This document shows, one piece after another, positions 26,098-35,141 of a stretch of DNA of 64,000 nt (its first letter is position 1; every line of letters starts with the position of its first letter). Both the position numbers and the translations under genes were made by a program. This DNA comes from Candidatus Sumerlaeota bacterium (GTDB lineage Bacteria > Sumerlaeota > Sumerlaeia > Sumerlaeales > Sumerlaeaceae). The notes below the pieces were generated by a model, which had not been told where the DNA came from, searched no databases, and saw nothing but the letters and a program-made list of their open reading frames with translations. The stretch spans positions 201,378 through 265,377 of the forward strand of contig JADFCV010000004.1 of assembly GCA_017161655.1 (NCBI GenBank), in the 5' to 3' direction.

Positions 26098-27446
26098 TCG
26101 TTTGCCTCCAAAAACTGCTGCGAACACTTGTCAACAGCTGGTACTTATTTTCGCTTGCGGCCGCCCTCTATGCCTATGGCCAGGTGTGGCAGCCACTGAC
26201 CCATTTGCACAGCAATGATTTCAAACACATCTATCTAGGGACTCAGGCCATTTGGAGCGGACGCGATCCCTACTCTGCCCCGTCTCTCCTTGATGTCGCA
26301 AAAGATTTTGGATTAGGAAATGCAGCGCTTAATCCTTACGTGTACCTGCCCTTTACGGGGATCGCTCTGGGCTTTTTGAAGTTCTTTCCGTTTCCGACAG
26401 CAGCGCTCCTCTGGTTTTTCATCAATCACTCTTTTCTCTTATTCTCGTTCATCATTTGGGCGCGACTGCTCGCAGAGAATACCACCAGCACTTTCTCGCG
26501 ACTTGGATGGTTCAATATCCTCCTGCTTCTGGCTTCCATCTCGCATCCCCTCAGTCGCACACTTACAGCCGGACAGCTAAATATCGTATTATTATTTTGT
26601 TATGTCATGAGCTTCTGGGCTTTGCGAAAACATTGGGAGTTTCTTGCAGGGGCCATCATCGGTTTCGCATCTGTATTCAAGCTCGCACCTGCCGTCTTTG
26701 CACTGTATTTTCTTTTGCTTCGACGTGTCAGAGCCTTGCTCGCGATGGCGCTTACCAGTGCAGTGTTGTTGCTACTTTCCATCGCCATTGCCGGATGGCG
26801 TATGCATCGAGACTTTTTGCCGGTTCTGGCTCAAATGGGTTATGGGAAATCCACGTGGCAGGAATATGGGGCCACTTTCTGGAAAGATCCCTGGAACCAA
26901 AGTCTCAACTCGTTCTTTACGCATCTTATGGTCGAAGCCAATCGGGTGACCGTCAGTTGGTTTTCAGGAACCCAGGTGTCTGCAAACATCTTCACCATAG
27001 TGGCAAGCGCTGTTCTCGTTGCGTTGTTCTCGGCTGCCGCATGGCAGTATGGTGGGAAATACCCAAGGGCTAATCATGCCTCTGAAGAACGCGTCCGCGA
27101 GGCGCTGTTTCTCGCCACGTTGCTTCTGTCTCTCCTTCTGCCCTCGCTGCTCTGGGATCACTACCTTGTTGTTCTACTACTGCCAGTGAGTTGGCTGATC
27201 GCGGTGGGCATTGAACGAAACCTTGTCGGCATCCCGTGGATTGCGCTTCTCTGCTATATGCTTACAGCGATGCCTGTGCGCCTCGACGCGGAAAGCTTTC
27301 GTCATGGCTTGGGGGTTCTCCTCATGAGTTCCAAGCTCTATCCCACACTGATCATTTTCGGTCTGCTTCTGCGCGTGACTTACCAGCTTCAAAAGTCTTG
27401 CAGCCAGCCGTCCGACCAAGGTGAAATCGCCAGGAAAGACAGATGA
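26094..27446 (+). CDS. DUF2029/GT87-type membrane mannosyltransferase-like protein
   Basis: This is a 450-residue polytopic membrane protein whose ATG overlaps the preceding stop (ATGA). The N-terminal loop contains SNDFKHIYLGTQAIWSGRDPYS, and then PYVYLPFTGIALGFL. Both are hallmarks of DUF2029/GT87 polyprenol-phosphate-mannose-dependent mannosyltransferases, in which the acidic residue of the first loop is catalytic. LAGAIIGFASVFKLAPAVF and WDHYLVVLLLPVSW match later conserved helices. In actinobacteria such enzymes build lipomannan. In this bacterium the acceptor is unknown. The tandem with the upstream GT-C gene suggests both act in one glycan or glycolipid pathway. Confidence 0.82.
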   Translation: MIVCLQKLLRTLVNSWYLFSLAAALYAYGQVWQPLTHLHSNDFKHIYLGTQAIWSGRDPYSAPSLLDVAKDFGLGNAALNPYVYLPFTGIALGFLKFFPFPTAALLWFFINHSFLLFSFIIWARLLAENTTSTFSRLGWFNILLLLASISHPLSRTLTAGQLNIVLLFCYVMSFWALRKHWEFLAGAIIGFASVFKLAPAVFALYFLLLRRVRALLAMALTSAVLLLLSIAIAGWRMHRDFLPVLAQMGYGKSTWQEYGATFWKDPWNQSLNSFFTHLMVEANRVTVSWFSGTQVSANIFTIVASAVLVALFSAAAWQYGGKYPRANHASEERVREALFLATLLLSLLLPSLLWDHYLVVLLLPVSWLIAVGIERNLVGIPWIALLCYMLTAMPVRLDAESFRHGLGVLLMSSKLYPTLIIFGLLLRVTYQLQKSCSQPSDQGEIARKDR

Positions 27447-27501
27447 GTTGCCCAGGGTGCGCTAAAAGATTGGGCCGCTTTTCTGCCCAGGAGGGAGAAT
27501 C

Positions 27502-28710
27502 ATGAAAAAGGTTATTGCCTTGGTCCTCGCCGGCGGCAAGACAGGCATGTACGGCGTGCTTACCCGCAATCGTGCGAAAGGGGCTCTGACGTTTGCTTCC
27601 CACTATCGAATCATTGATTTCACCCTGTCGAATTTGAAGAATTCAGGCATTGAGCAGGTGGGCCTCGTCATCCAGTATTTGCCTGCTTCCCTCATTGAGC
27701 ACGTCGGGGTGGGGTTGCCATGGGACCTTTATGGTTCTGGTCGGTGCCTGAAGATCATGCCTCCATTTGTCGGTGTGGAAACAACCGCGTGGTACAAAGG
27801 AACCGCCGACGCCTTGTGGCAAAACTGGAATTTCGTCGAAGATTGCAAGCCGGAGCATATCGTTGTCCTTAGCGGTGAGCATGTATATCATCTCGATTTC
27901 CGTCCAGTGCTTGATTTTCATCGCGACACGCAGGCCGACGTCACCATGATCACTTGCGATTTGCCCCCCGAGCGGCGTCGTTCGCGCTTCGGTTACGTCT
28001 TCACCGGGGAGAACTCGCGGGTGGAGAAATTCATCGAGAAGCCAGAAGTCCCCCCTGACACCTGCGCATCCACGGGCATGTACGTCTTTCGGCGCGAAGT
28101 GCTAGAGGAGCTTTTGCGCGAGAATGCTGGCGTCGCGGAGTGCAATCTCGCCAAGCACATTTTGGAGCCCCGCGTGCACACACTCAATTCTTATGCCTAT
28201 TGCATGCCCGGAACATGGGACTACATGGAGAATGTTATTGATTACTTTGAAACTCAAATGAACATGCTCCGCTCTGACCGTTTCGCCGAACTCCAGCGGT
28301 GGGGAATTCTCACCAATTTAGAGTTTCGTGATGTGGGGGTGGCCCCAGCCACGCGTTTCACGTCAACTGCCAATGTGGTGGACTCCTTTCTAGGGCCGAA
28401 GTGTGTCATCGAAGGAACCGTCGAGCATTCCATCCTTTCACCCGGCGTACGCGTAGGTCGTGGCGCTGTGGTGCGTAATTGCATACTCATGCACGACTGC
28501 GTCGTAGAAGAAGGAGCTCAACTCGACTACGTGATAAGCGACCGTGACACAACTTTTGGGGCAAATTGCCGTGTGGGAGCCGCGACCTCCCCCGATCCTT
28601 ATGATCCTGCTCGCGGACCACTCACGCTAGTGGGAAAAGCCGCAAGGATCGCTTGCAGAGCCACTGTGCCGCAAGGATTCGAAGTCAACCATCGCGAACA
28701 ATACGGATAG
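27502..28710 (+). CDS. glgC: GlgC-like nucleotidyltransferase (glucose-1-phosphate adenylyltransferase family), with altered active-site residues
   Basis: This 402-residue protein has an N-terminal nucleotidyltransferase domain and a C-terminal left-handed beta-helix (ILSPGVRVGRGAVVRNCILMHDCVVEEGA). Family motifs present are TRNRAK, YRIIDFTLSNLKNSGIEQVG, WYKGTADALWQN and the sugar-phosphate-binding FIEKPE. Two departures matter. The usual GGRGTRL loop reads GGKTGMYG, and the catalytic Asp of LAGDHIYK is Glu in LSGEHVYH. Distant GlgC homologues also vary in the first loop, so the protein may be a divergent enzyme or a regulatory paralogue. The ribosome site AGGAGGGAG precedes ATG 27502. malQ nearby supports an alpha-glucan context. 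Confidence 0.82.
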   Translation: MKKVIALVLAGGKTGMYGVLTRNRAKGALTFASHYRIIDFTLSNLKNSGIEQVGLVIQYLPASLIEHVGVGLPWDLYGSGRCLKIMPPFVGVETTAWYKGTADALWQNWNFVEDCKPEHIVVLSGEHVYHLDFRPVLDFHRDTQADVTMITCDLPPERRRSRFGYVFTGENSRVEKFIEKPEVPPDTCASTGMYVFRREVLEELLRENAGVAECNLAKHILEPRVHTLNSYAYCMPGTWDYMENVIDYFETQMNMLRSDRFAELQRWGILTNLEFRDVGVAPATRFTSTANVVDSFLGPKCVIEGTVEHSILSPGVRVGRGAVVRNCILMHDCVVEEGAQLDYVISDRDTTFGANCRVGAATSPDPYDPARGPLTLVGKAARIACRATVPQGFEVNHREQYG

Positions 28711-28751
28711 TCTTCCCCCTCCTCTTTGAGCCCATACTGGACTGTTAGGAC

Positions 28752-28788
28752 GTATGGGTCTGCGCGATCCACGCGCGCAGACCCATAC
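28752..28788. terminator. Perfect 15-bp hairpin between convergent glgC-like gene and pckA
   Basis: GTATGGGTCTGCGCG at 28752-28766 is the exact reverse complement of 28774-28788, with a 7-base loop. It lies in the 83-base gap between two convergent stops, so it could end both transcripts. No T-run follows on either side, so it may rely on Rho or act mainly as a transcript stabiliser. Confidence 0.6.
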
Positions 28789-28793
28789 CTGAC

Positions 28794-30374
28794 CTAAATG
28801 CGCGGGCCGCCGCCCATAATCTCTGCACCGATATCCGAAAACCGCTCAAAATTTGTCTTGAAGGTTTGCGCCAGTTTCCTCGCGGCTTCGTCATACGCTG
28901 TTTTGTCTGGCCAGCTATTGCGCGGGATGAGGATATCCGCTGGCACATCGGGTACGACCGCAGGTATGGCAAAGCCAAACATCGGGTCTTCAGTATAGGG
29001 GACATCGTCGAGTTTATTATCAAGGATCGCATGGATAATCGTGCGTGTGTACGGCAAGTCAATGCGCCGCCCCACACCGTATGCTCCACCAATCCACCCT
29101 GTGTTCACCAGCCAGCACTGTGCATTGTGCTTGCGCAGACGTTCCCCGAGCATTTCCGCATAAACTTTGGGCGGCAGTGGCAGGAACGGAGCTCCAAAGC
29201 AGCTCGAGAACACTGGTTGAGGCTCTTTCACACCGGTCTCTGTCCCGGCAAGTTTTGAAGTGTAACCACTGAGGAAGTGGTACATAGCCTGAGCTTCGTT
29301 GAGTTTTGCCACTGGAGGCAACACGCCAGTGGCGTCCGCGGTTAAAAAGATAACGTGATTCGGATGCCCACCTACTCCCGGAATCTTTGCGTTCTCTATG
29401 TAGTCTATAGGATAGGCGCAGCGAGTGTTTTCTGTTATGAAGTTGTCGCTATAATCTGGATTCCGCTCATCATCCAGCACGACATTCTCAAGCACTGCAC
29501 CGAAACGAATCGCGTCGTAGATTTGAGGCTCCTTTTCACGGGTCAATCCGATAACCTTCGCGTAGCAGCCACCCTCGAAATTAAAAATCCCATCATCGCT
29601 CCATCCGTGTTCGTCGTCACCAATAAGCCGCCGCTCGGGATCTGCGCTCAGTGTTGTTTTCCCCGTTCCACTCAAGCCGAAAAACAAAGCCACGTCACCG
29701 CGCTTGCCCTCGTTCGCAGAGCAGTGCATCGGTAGCACCCCCTGACGCGGCAGGAGATAATTCATCACAGTGAAAACACTTTTCTTAATTTCTCCAGCAT
29801 AGCGCGTTCCCCCAATCAGGACAATACGGCGCTCATAGTTAATAATAATGAACGCTTCCGAATTAGTATGGTCTCGTTCGGGGCGCGCCCGAAATGCTGG
29901 AACTGCAATAACAGTGAAGCTCGGACGATGCGTGCGCAGTTCTTCGCGGCTTGGGCGAATGAAAAGCTGATGGGCGAAAAGATTATGCCACGCCAGCTCC
30001 GTCTTAACGCGAATCGGGAGGCGATAGCGTGGGTCTGCTCCGCAATAACCGTCGAACACGTACATGGTTCGCTGGCGCACGTATTCTGCCACACGGCTAA
30101 AGAGAGCATCAAAATGCTGCGGTTCAAATGGGGCATTCGGTCCCCAATGCACAAGCTGTGCGGCTTCGCCACTGCGCACGATGAATTTGTCTTTCGGCGA
30201 GCGGCCCGTTCGCGGAGCTGTAATGGCATTAAAGGCTCCATTCGCCGCTAACTGCCCTTCCCGGTGTGCGATCGCCAGCTCAATGAGCTGCGGGACAGAG
30301 ACGTTTCGAATAGCATGCCCTGGCACAGCGACGCGGAATTCTTGCAGTGCTTCGTCATGAAGGTCGTACGACAT
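28794..30374 (-). CDS. pckA: Phosphoenolpyruvate carboxykinase (ATP)
   Basis: This enzyme catalyses the reversible decarboxylation and phosphorylation of oxaloacetate to phosphoenolpyruvate using ATP, the gluconeogenic entry step. It has 526 residues and is cytoplasmic. ATP-type motifs include NAITAPRTGRSPKDKFIV, RYAGEIKKSVFTVMNYLLP, PMHCSANEG, the kinase-1a loop FGLSGTGKTTLS, IGDDEHGW with the metal-binding Asp pair, and the adenine-site ENTRCAYPIDYIENA. The C-terminal NTGWIGGAYGVGRRIDLPYTR is also typical. AGGAG lies upstream of the ATG. It follows clpX on the same strand after 77 bases. That gap contains a 10-base A-run on the coding strand but no hairpin. Confidence 0.97.
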   Translation of the reverse strand: MSYDLHDEALQEFRVAVPGHAIRNVSVPQLIELAIAHREGQLAANGAFNAITAPRTGRSPKDKFIVRSGEAAQLVHWGPNAPFEPQHFDALFSRVAEYVRQRTMYVFDGYCGADPRYRLPIRVKTELAWHNLFAHQLFIRPSREELRTHRPSFTVIAVPAFRARPERDHTNSEAFIIINYERRIVLIGGTRYAGEIKKSVFTVMNYLLPRQGVLPMHCSANEGKRGDVALFFGLSGTGKTTLSADPERRLIGDDEHGWSDDGIFNFEGGCYAKVIGLTREKEPQIYDAIRFGAVLENVVLDDERNPDYSDNFITENTRCAYPIDYIENAKIPGVGGHPNHVIFLTADATGVLPPVAKLNEAQAMYHFLSGYTSKLAGTETGVKEPQPVFSSCFGAPFLPLPPKVYAEMLGERLRKHNAQCWLVNTGWIGGAYGVGRRIDLPYTRTIIHAILDNKLDDVPYTEDPMFGFAIPAVVPDVPADILIPRNSWPDKTAYDEAARKLAQTFKTNFERFSDIGAEIMGGGPRI

Positions 30375-30451
30375 TGCTGCGGTTTCTCCTGTTTTTTTTT
30401 TCGTAATGTCTTGATTAGCAGTAATCGTTGGGCGCTTGCTCTCAGGAGCCG

Positions 30452-31711
30452 TTATGCGCTTTCTTTCTTCTGCCGCGCCACATAATGCGGCTCAGCTCTT
30501 CCTTCGATGACGTCGGCGTCGATAACGACCTCTGCAACGTCAGCTGCGCGCGAAGGAAGGTCGAACATGATATCTAGCATCACATTTTCTAAGATCGCCC
30601 TCAGGCCGCGCGCTCCGGTTTCCATCTTGAGCGCCTGCCGCGCGATTGTCTTGAGTGCTTCTGGAGTGATCGTGAGCTCCACACCTTCCATCTCGAAAAA
30701 TTTCTTGTATTGTTTCACGATAGCGTTGCGCGGCTCGACCAGAATTTGGATGAGCTCCTTCTCGCCCAGTTTGTCGAGAGTCGCAACCACTGGCAACCGG
30801 CCAATGAACTCCGGGATAAACCCAAATTTCATGAGGTCCTGGGGCGTGACCTGGGCGAGTAACCTGCCAATATCGCGGTCTCGCCGCGAAACAATCTCGG
30901 CCCCAAATCCCATGCTCTTCGCTGACACACGATGCTCGATGATTTTTTCCAGGCCGGTAAACGCTCCACCGCAGATAAAAAGAATATTTGTTGTGTCAAT
31001 CGTGATGTACTCCTGGTGTGGATGCTTACGTCCGCCCCCGGGCGGCACGTTCGCGACAGTGCCTTCCAGGATCTTAAGAAGCGCTTGCTGCACACCCTCG
31101 CCGCTCACGTCTCGGGTGATGGACACGTTTTGCGTCGTGCGGGCAATCTTGTCTATTTCGTCAATGTAGACGATTCCGCGCTGTGTGCGCTCTTTATCTT
31201 GCCCCGCGTTCTGCCACAGCTTCAGCAAAATGTTCTCAACGTCCTCGCCCACGTAACCAGCTTGTGTCAGCGTCGTGGCATCCGCGATTGCGAAGGGAAC
31301 ATCCAATATCTTCGCGAGTGTTTGGGCCAGCAGGGTTTTTCCGCTACCAGTCGGACCTATCAGCAGGATATTGGCTTTTTCGATCTCCACATCCTCGGCC
31401 GTGTAATTGAACATGATCCGCTTGTAATGGTTGTGCACGGCCACACTGAGAATCTTCTTGGTCCGTTCCTGCGAAATCACGTACTGGTCGAGAATCTGTT
31501 TGATTTCCCGTGGTGAGGGCAGCCGCTTCACGCTCTGCAGTGCAGCTTCCTCGGCGCGAAGGAGTTCCTCTTGACGCAGCCTTTCGCTGCATTGCATCAC
31601 ACAGTCGTCGCAAATGTAGACATTTGCCAGCGTATCTTTCGTGGGTAAACCACGAAAAAGCGTCTTTACCGCGTGTTGGTCCTTACCACAAAATGAGCAA
31701 CGAAGTCGCAT
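30452..31711 (-). CDS. clpX: ATP-dependent Clp protease ATP-binding subunit ClpX
   Basis: This is the AAA+ unfoldase that feeds substrates to ClpP, 419 residues. The N-terminal zinc-binding domain has C5, C8, C34 and C37 (CSFCGK, then ICDDCV). Walker A is [14 protein letters not shown] and Walker B lies in [13 protein letters not shown]. The pore loop is GYVGEDVEN, the ClpP-contact region has the IGF-like position slightly altered within [12 protein letters not shown], and the sensor-2 region is [25 protein letters not shown] is canonical. clpP and tig, the usual upstream neighbours, are absent here. pckA follows instead. Confidence 0.97.
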   Translation of the reverse strand: MRLRCSFCGKDQHAVKTLFRGLPTKDTLANVYICDDCVMQCSERLRQEELLRAEEAALQSVKRLPSPREIKQILDQYVISQERTKKILSVAVHNHYKRIMFNYTAEDVEIEKANILLIGPTGSGKTLLAQTLAKILDVPFAIADATTLTQAGYVGEDVENILLKLWQNAGQDKERTQRGIVYIDEIDKIARTTQNVSITRDVSGEGVQQALLKILEGTVANVPPGGGRKHPHQEYITIDTTNILFICGGAFTGLEKIIEHRVSAKSMGFGAEIVSRRDRDIGRLLAQVTPQDLMKFGFIPEFIGRLPVVATLDKLGEKELIQILVEPRNAIVKQYKKFFEMEGVELTITPEALKTIARQALKMETGARGLRAILENVMLDIMFDLPSRAADVAEVVIDADVIEGRAEPHYVARQKKESA

Positions 31712-31904
31712 ACTGTCCTCAATAGTTTCTACTCGTCACCTTTGGAGCGAAGGGAAATAAAAACCCTTCCTTCGAAAGGCACGAGCGCTACGCTTTTTGG
31801 CTTTCTTTGGTCATATAAACCGCGCAAGCATCTATTCTCAACCAGTTAGTTCGGTGAAGAGCCGCCAAAGTTCAGTTTTGAGGAAAAACCTTCCGAAACA
31901 CGGC

Positions 31905-33398
31905 ATGAACAACCGTCACACAAACCTCTTTTACCGCGTAAAAACCTGTCTTCGCTTCGTTGTCAGCCGAGGAATGGCGTGGTATTTCTTGATCTTTCTT
32001 GCACTTCTCGCCTTCAACTACGCGCATTTCACCTACCGTCGGCCAGTGCCCCGCGTCCCTTACCTCACAGGGTTTGATGATCTTGGATATTTTGTTTATG
32101 CGAGGTCTCTCTTCTTTGACGGCGATCTGGATTTCCGAAACGACTACCTGTTCATCGTGCGTCTTCTGGGAGAGGATCTAGCCGGCCCTGCATTTGCTGA
32201 GTTGTTAAGGCTCAGCGAGAATGGGCTTCCGCGCAATCACTTCAACGCAGGAACCGGCATTGCGGCGCTACCAGGTCTGCTTGTGTTTCACCTTCTGGCC
32301 TACTTTCTGCATACGATCACGGTATTGCCAGAGATGCCATCACCGTTCGGTCCATGGTACGTATTTGCCTTCCTCACCACCAACCTGGCGTACGGGATTT
32401 TCGGTTTGTGGCTCACAACGCGCGTGGTCGGCAGGTTCTTCCCCACAGCAGTGGCACATCTGGGTTCGATCTCTACGCTCGTCGCAGGACCGGCTCTTTT
32501 CTATTTCCTTTATCAACCAGGCATGTCGCACCTTACCAGCTTGGCATGCGTCGCAGGAGCACTGCGTTTAACCCTCCTTTGGGAGGAAGAGAATCGTCCC
32601 CACCGCCAGACCACATGGGCGCTTCTGTGGGGACTGGTTGTCGGATTTGCACTTTCGGTGCGTTCAACCAATCTTCCGCTGGTTTTTCTTGCCTGCGTTC
32701 CCCTCTGCAGGGGCCGAGAAGCTCAGCACTCAACAACTCCTCGCCATCCCATCTTAAACTTACGCGAGCTCGCCTTTCCTCTGCTGGGACTCTTCTTGGG
32801 TTTCCTCCCACAGTTGATCTCTTGGCGGGTTCTCTATGGCTCCTGGTTTGCTAATACCTATTCTTACGAAGCCCATCTTGTGCCTTCGCACTTTTTTCAG
32901 GTTCTTTTCGGCCGACGCCACGGACTTTTCTTCTGGCATCCCTGGATGTTTGTCAGCGTGCTGGGGCTTGTCCTCTTCATTCGGAACCATCGCCGGATGG
33001 GGCTGGTGAACTTCGCAATTCTCCTCGCCATAGCCTGGGTTTACGGGAACTGGCAGGTTTACTGGTTGGGCGTCTCCTTCGGCATGAGGGGATATGTCGA
33101 ATATCTGCCGCTTTTCGCACTTGGGGCAGCCAGCTTTCTCGATTGGCTTCGCAAGCGTGTTCGCTCGACCTTTGCCCCTTTCGGCCTGACTTTGATTTTC
33201 TTCATCCTGAATCTTCACCTTTTGGTAGCATTCCGCGGAGGCGTGATCACTGTCGATGGCCCACTTTACTGGCTAGACACATTAGCGGACGGTCAAAAAT
33301 ACAAGGCCCAGCTCCGCCGCGAATGGCTGGCCCTGACCTCCTGGCATTATGGTTTTGCCGCCGGGGAACGCGCAAGCCTTTGGGAAAACGCATTTTGA
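31905..33398 (+). CDS. Polytopic membrane protein, GT-C glycosyltransferase-like
   Basis: This integral membrane protein of about 497 residues has around ten hydrophobic helices. The first periplasmic loop holds LTGFDDLGYFVYARSLFFDGDLDFRNDY, whose acidic cluster resembles the catalytic loop of GT-C glycosyltransferases of the PMT type. NGLPRNHFNAGTGIAALPGLL follows. No closer family is recognised. The start is uncertain. The frame is open from TTG 31797, ATG 31905 gives a short basic leader before the first helix, and neither has a good ribosome site. It stands alone between the divergent clpX and ftsZ. Confidence 0.7.
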   Translation: MNNRHTNLFYRVKTCLRFVVSRGMAWYFLIFLALLAFNYAHFTYRRPVPRVPYLTGFDDLGYFVYARSLFFDGDLDFRNDYLFIVRLLGEDLAGPAFAELLRLSENGLPRNHFNAGTGIAALPGLLVFHLLAYFLHTITVLPEMPSPFGPWYVFAFLTTNLAYGIFGLWLTTRVVGRFFPTAVAHLGSISTLVAGPALFYFLYQPGMSHLTSLACVAGALRLTLLWEEENRPHRQTTWALLWGLVVGFALSVRSTNLPLVFLACVPLCRGREAQHSTTPRHPILNLRELAFPLLGLFLGFLPQLISWRVLYGSWFANTYSYEAHLVPSHFFQVLFGRRHGLFFWHPWMFVSVLGLVLFIRNHRRMGLVNFAILLAIAWVYGNWQVYWLGVSFGMRGYVEYLPLFALGAASFLDWLRKRVRSTFAPFGLTLIFFILNLHLLVAFRGGVITVDGPLYWLDTLADGQKYKAQLRREWLALTSWHYGFAAGERASLWENAF

Positions 33399-33603
33399 CT
33401 CACACACGGCTCTCTGTTCCACTTTCCGGTTTTGCGAATGAAGTTTTGCCCTGCTCTCGCTGTTGAAAAATAAAAGCGTCCGCGGCCAATTCGCTTGCAA
33501 ACAACGCCGGGGACTTCCATGCAATCTTAGCAAACTGTGGGGAAGACTGTCGCCGAATCCCTCAGAGGTCCGCAGTTCTTCTCACCAAGAGAGGATTTGA
33601 ATC

Positions 33604-34968
33604 ATGTCTACGCCGTTTGAGTTCGAAAGCGACTACGTTCAAGGCGCGAGAATCAAAGTCATTGGAATCGGGGGAGCGGGCTCGAATGCTGTCGACGAGC
33701 TCATCAAGTCGAACCTTCAAGGTGTCGAGTTTTATGTCATGAACACCGATGTCCAGGCGCTCGGGCTCTCGAAGGCGCCAAATAGAATTCAGATTGGCCG
33801 CGAGCTCACGCGGGGCCGCGGGGCTGGCTCCAACCCCGAAATTGGTCGCCAGGCTGCCGAAGAGGCCAAGGAAGAGATCGAGCGGATTCTTTCAGGTGCG
33901 GACATCGTGTTCATTACGGCGGGGCTTGGCGGCGGCACGGGCACTGGCGCCGCACCAGTTGTGGCTCGCATTGCGCGTGATCTCGGCATTCTCACCGTCG
34001 CTGTGGTCACTCTTCCCTTCGAATTCGAGGGACGCAAGCGAGCGAACAATGCGCAGGTGGGGTTGGCGCAGTTGCGCGAAGTCGTCGATGCCTGCACCGT
34101 CGTCAACAATACCCGCCTCCTCTCGCTTGCTGACAACAAAACCAGCTTCGTCGAGGGCCTGCGCATTGCCAACGAGATCCTCACCATGGCGGTGAAGAGC
34201 GTGAGTGAGGTCATCAACGTGCCAGGTCTCATTAATGTAGAGTTCTCTGATGTCCGCAACATCATGCAGGGCAAAGGAGGCGCGGTGATCGGTATCGGGG
34301 TCGGTAAAGGCGACCGCCGTGCTATCGAAGCCGTGGAAAAAGCTCGGGAAAACAAGCTGCTGGACGGTCTCGACATTCGAGGAGCTACGGGGGTCCTCAT
34401 TTGCTTTGCTGGTGGACCAGACGTGACAATTCACGAAGTTGCTGAAGCCTGCAGCGTCATCCACAAGGAAGCTGATCCCGAAGCAAACATCATTTTCGGG
34501 CTGGTCCTCGACGAAAGCATGAAGGATGAGGTGCGTGTGACCATTATCGCCACAGGACTTGACCGTGGCGCATCGCATGGTCCTGCGCTCGGCGTCCCAG
34601 AGACCCGCACTGAGCCTTCGCGCTTTGAGATTTCGAGGGGACCCGCTGAGTCTTCCTTTAAGCCTCAGGTCTCCACGCCTCGTTTCTCTTTCGTTGACGA
34701 GGGAAGCTCTGCCACGCCGTCCGCGCCTGCAAGCCAGTCTGGGTTTGCGAAAAGCGAGCCTTTTGCTGATACGGGAGGGCCAATCAAACTTGGCGGTTCG
34801 CCGGAGCCACTAGGCGCGGATACTCGGCCCTCGGAGCCTCGCCTTCAGCCGTCGCCGGCTCCATCCCCGGCTGCAGAGCAGGCGAAGGACAGCACTCCGC
34901 GGCCTCCTGATCCCAACGACAAAAGCACGCCTAGCTACTTTCGGCGCAGCTCGAGTTTGGGATTGTAA
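33604..34968 (+). CDS. ftsZ: Cell division protein FtsZ
   Basis: This is a tubulin-like GTPase that assembles the division ring, 454 residues. GTP-binding features include KVIGIGGAGSNAVDEL (about 19-33), the T3/T4 region and the tubulin signature GLGGGTGTGAAP (about 107-118), the RANNAQ switch segment and the T7 loop VEFSDVRNIM. A long Pro/Ser/Ala-rich linker (about 320-435) leads to a C-terminal tail PSYFRRSSSLGL that corresponds to the FtsA/ZipA-binding peptide. The ATG follows GAGAGGATTTGAATC. ftsA, ftsQ and mur genes are absent, so ftsZ is outside a dcw cluster here. A good terminator follows. Confidence 0.97.
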   Translation: MSTPFEFESDYVQGARIKVIGIGGAGSNAVDELIKSNLQGVEFYVMNTDVQALGLSKAPNRIQIGRELTRGRGAGSNPEIGRQAAEEAKEEIERILSGADIVFITAGLGGGTGTGAAPVVARIARDLGILTVAVVTLPFEFEGRKRANNAQVGLAQLREVVDACTVVNNTRLLSLADNKTSFVEGLRIANEILTMAVKSVSEVINVPGLINVEFSDVRNIMQGKGGAVIGIGVGKGDRRAIEAVEKARENKLLDGLDIRGATGVLICFAGGPDVTIHEVAEACSVIHKEADPEANIIFGLVLDESMKDEVRVTIIATGLDRGASHGPALGVPETRTEPSRFEISRGPAESSFKPQVSTPRFSFVDEGSSATPSAPASQSGFAKSEPFADTGGPIKLGGSPEPLGADTRPSEPRLQPSPAPSPAAEQAKDSTPRPPDPNDKSTPSYFRRSSSLGL

Positions 34969-34991
34969 GCAGCATTCGGCGGTACAGTTTT

Positions 34992-35041
34992 GGCCTCTAC
35001 GCATCTCGTTGCGAGATTGTCGCAGAGGCCGTTTCTTTTTT
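34992..35041 (+). terminator. Rho-independent terminator of ftsZ
   Basis: GGCCTCTACG at 34992-35001 pairs with CGCAGAGGCC at 35021-35030 with one A-C mismatch. An inner ATCTCG-TTG-CGAGAT hairpin extends the stem, and TTTCTTTTTTCT follows. It lies 23 bases after the ftsZ stop and before the glycosyltransferase operon. Confidence 0.88.
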
Positions 35042-35141
35042 CTCAGAACCTCGCAGTTGAGCAATTGCTTTTGCTCTGCAGAGAAGGCTTCTATCGAAAG
35101 GTTGCATAAGGGATTGTTTGTGAAACGCATCGAGCCTGATT

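Noticed and set aside
33399-33603. Search for an ftsZ promoter in the 205-base gap
   Set aside because: Several TTG-like and T-rich hexamers occur, but none have a good -35/-10 pair at 16-18 bases.
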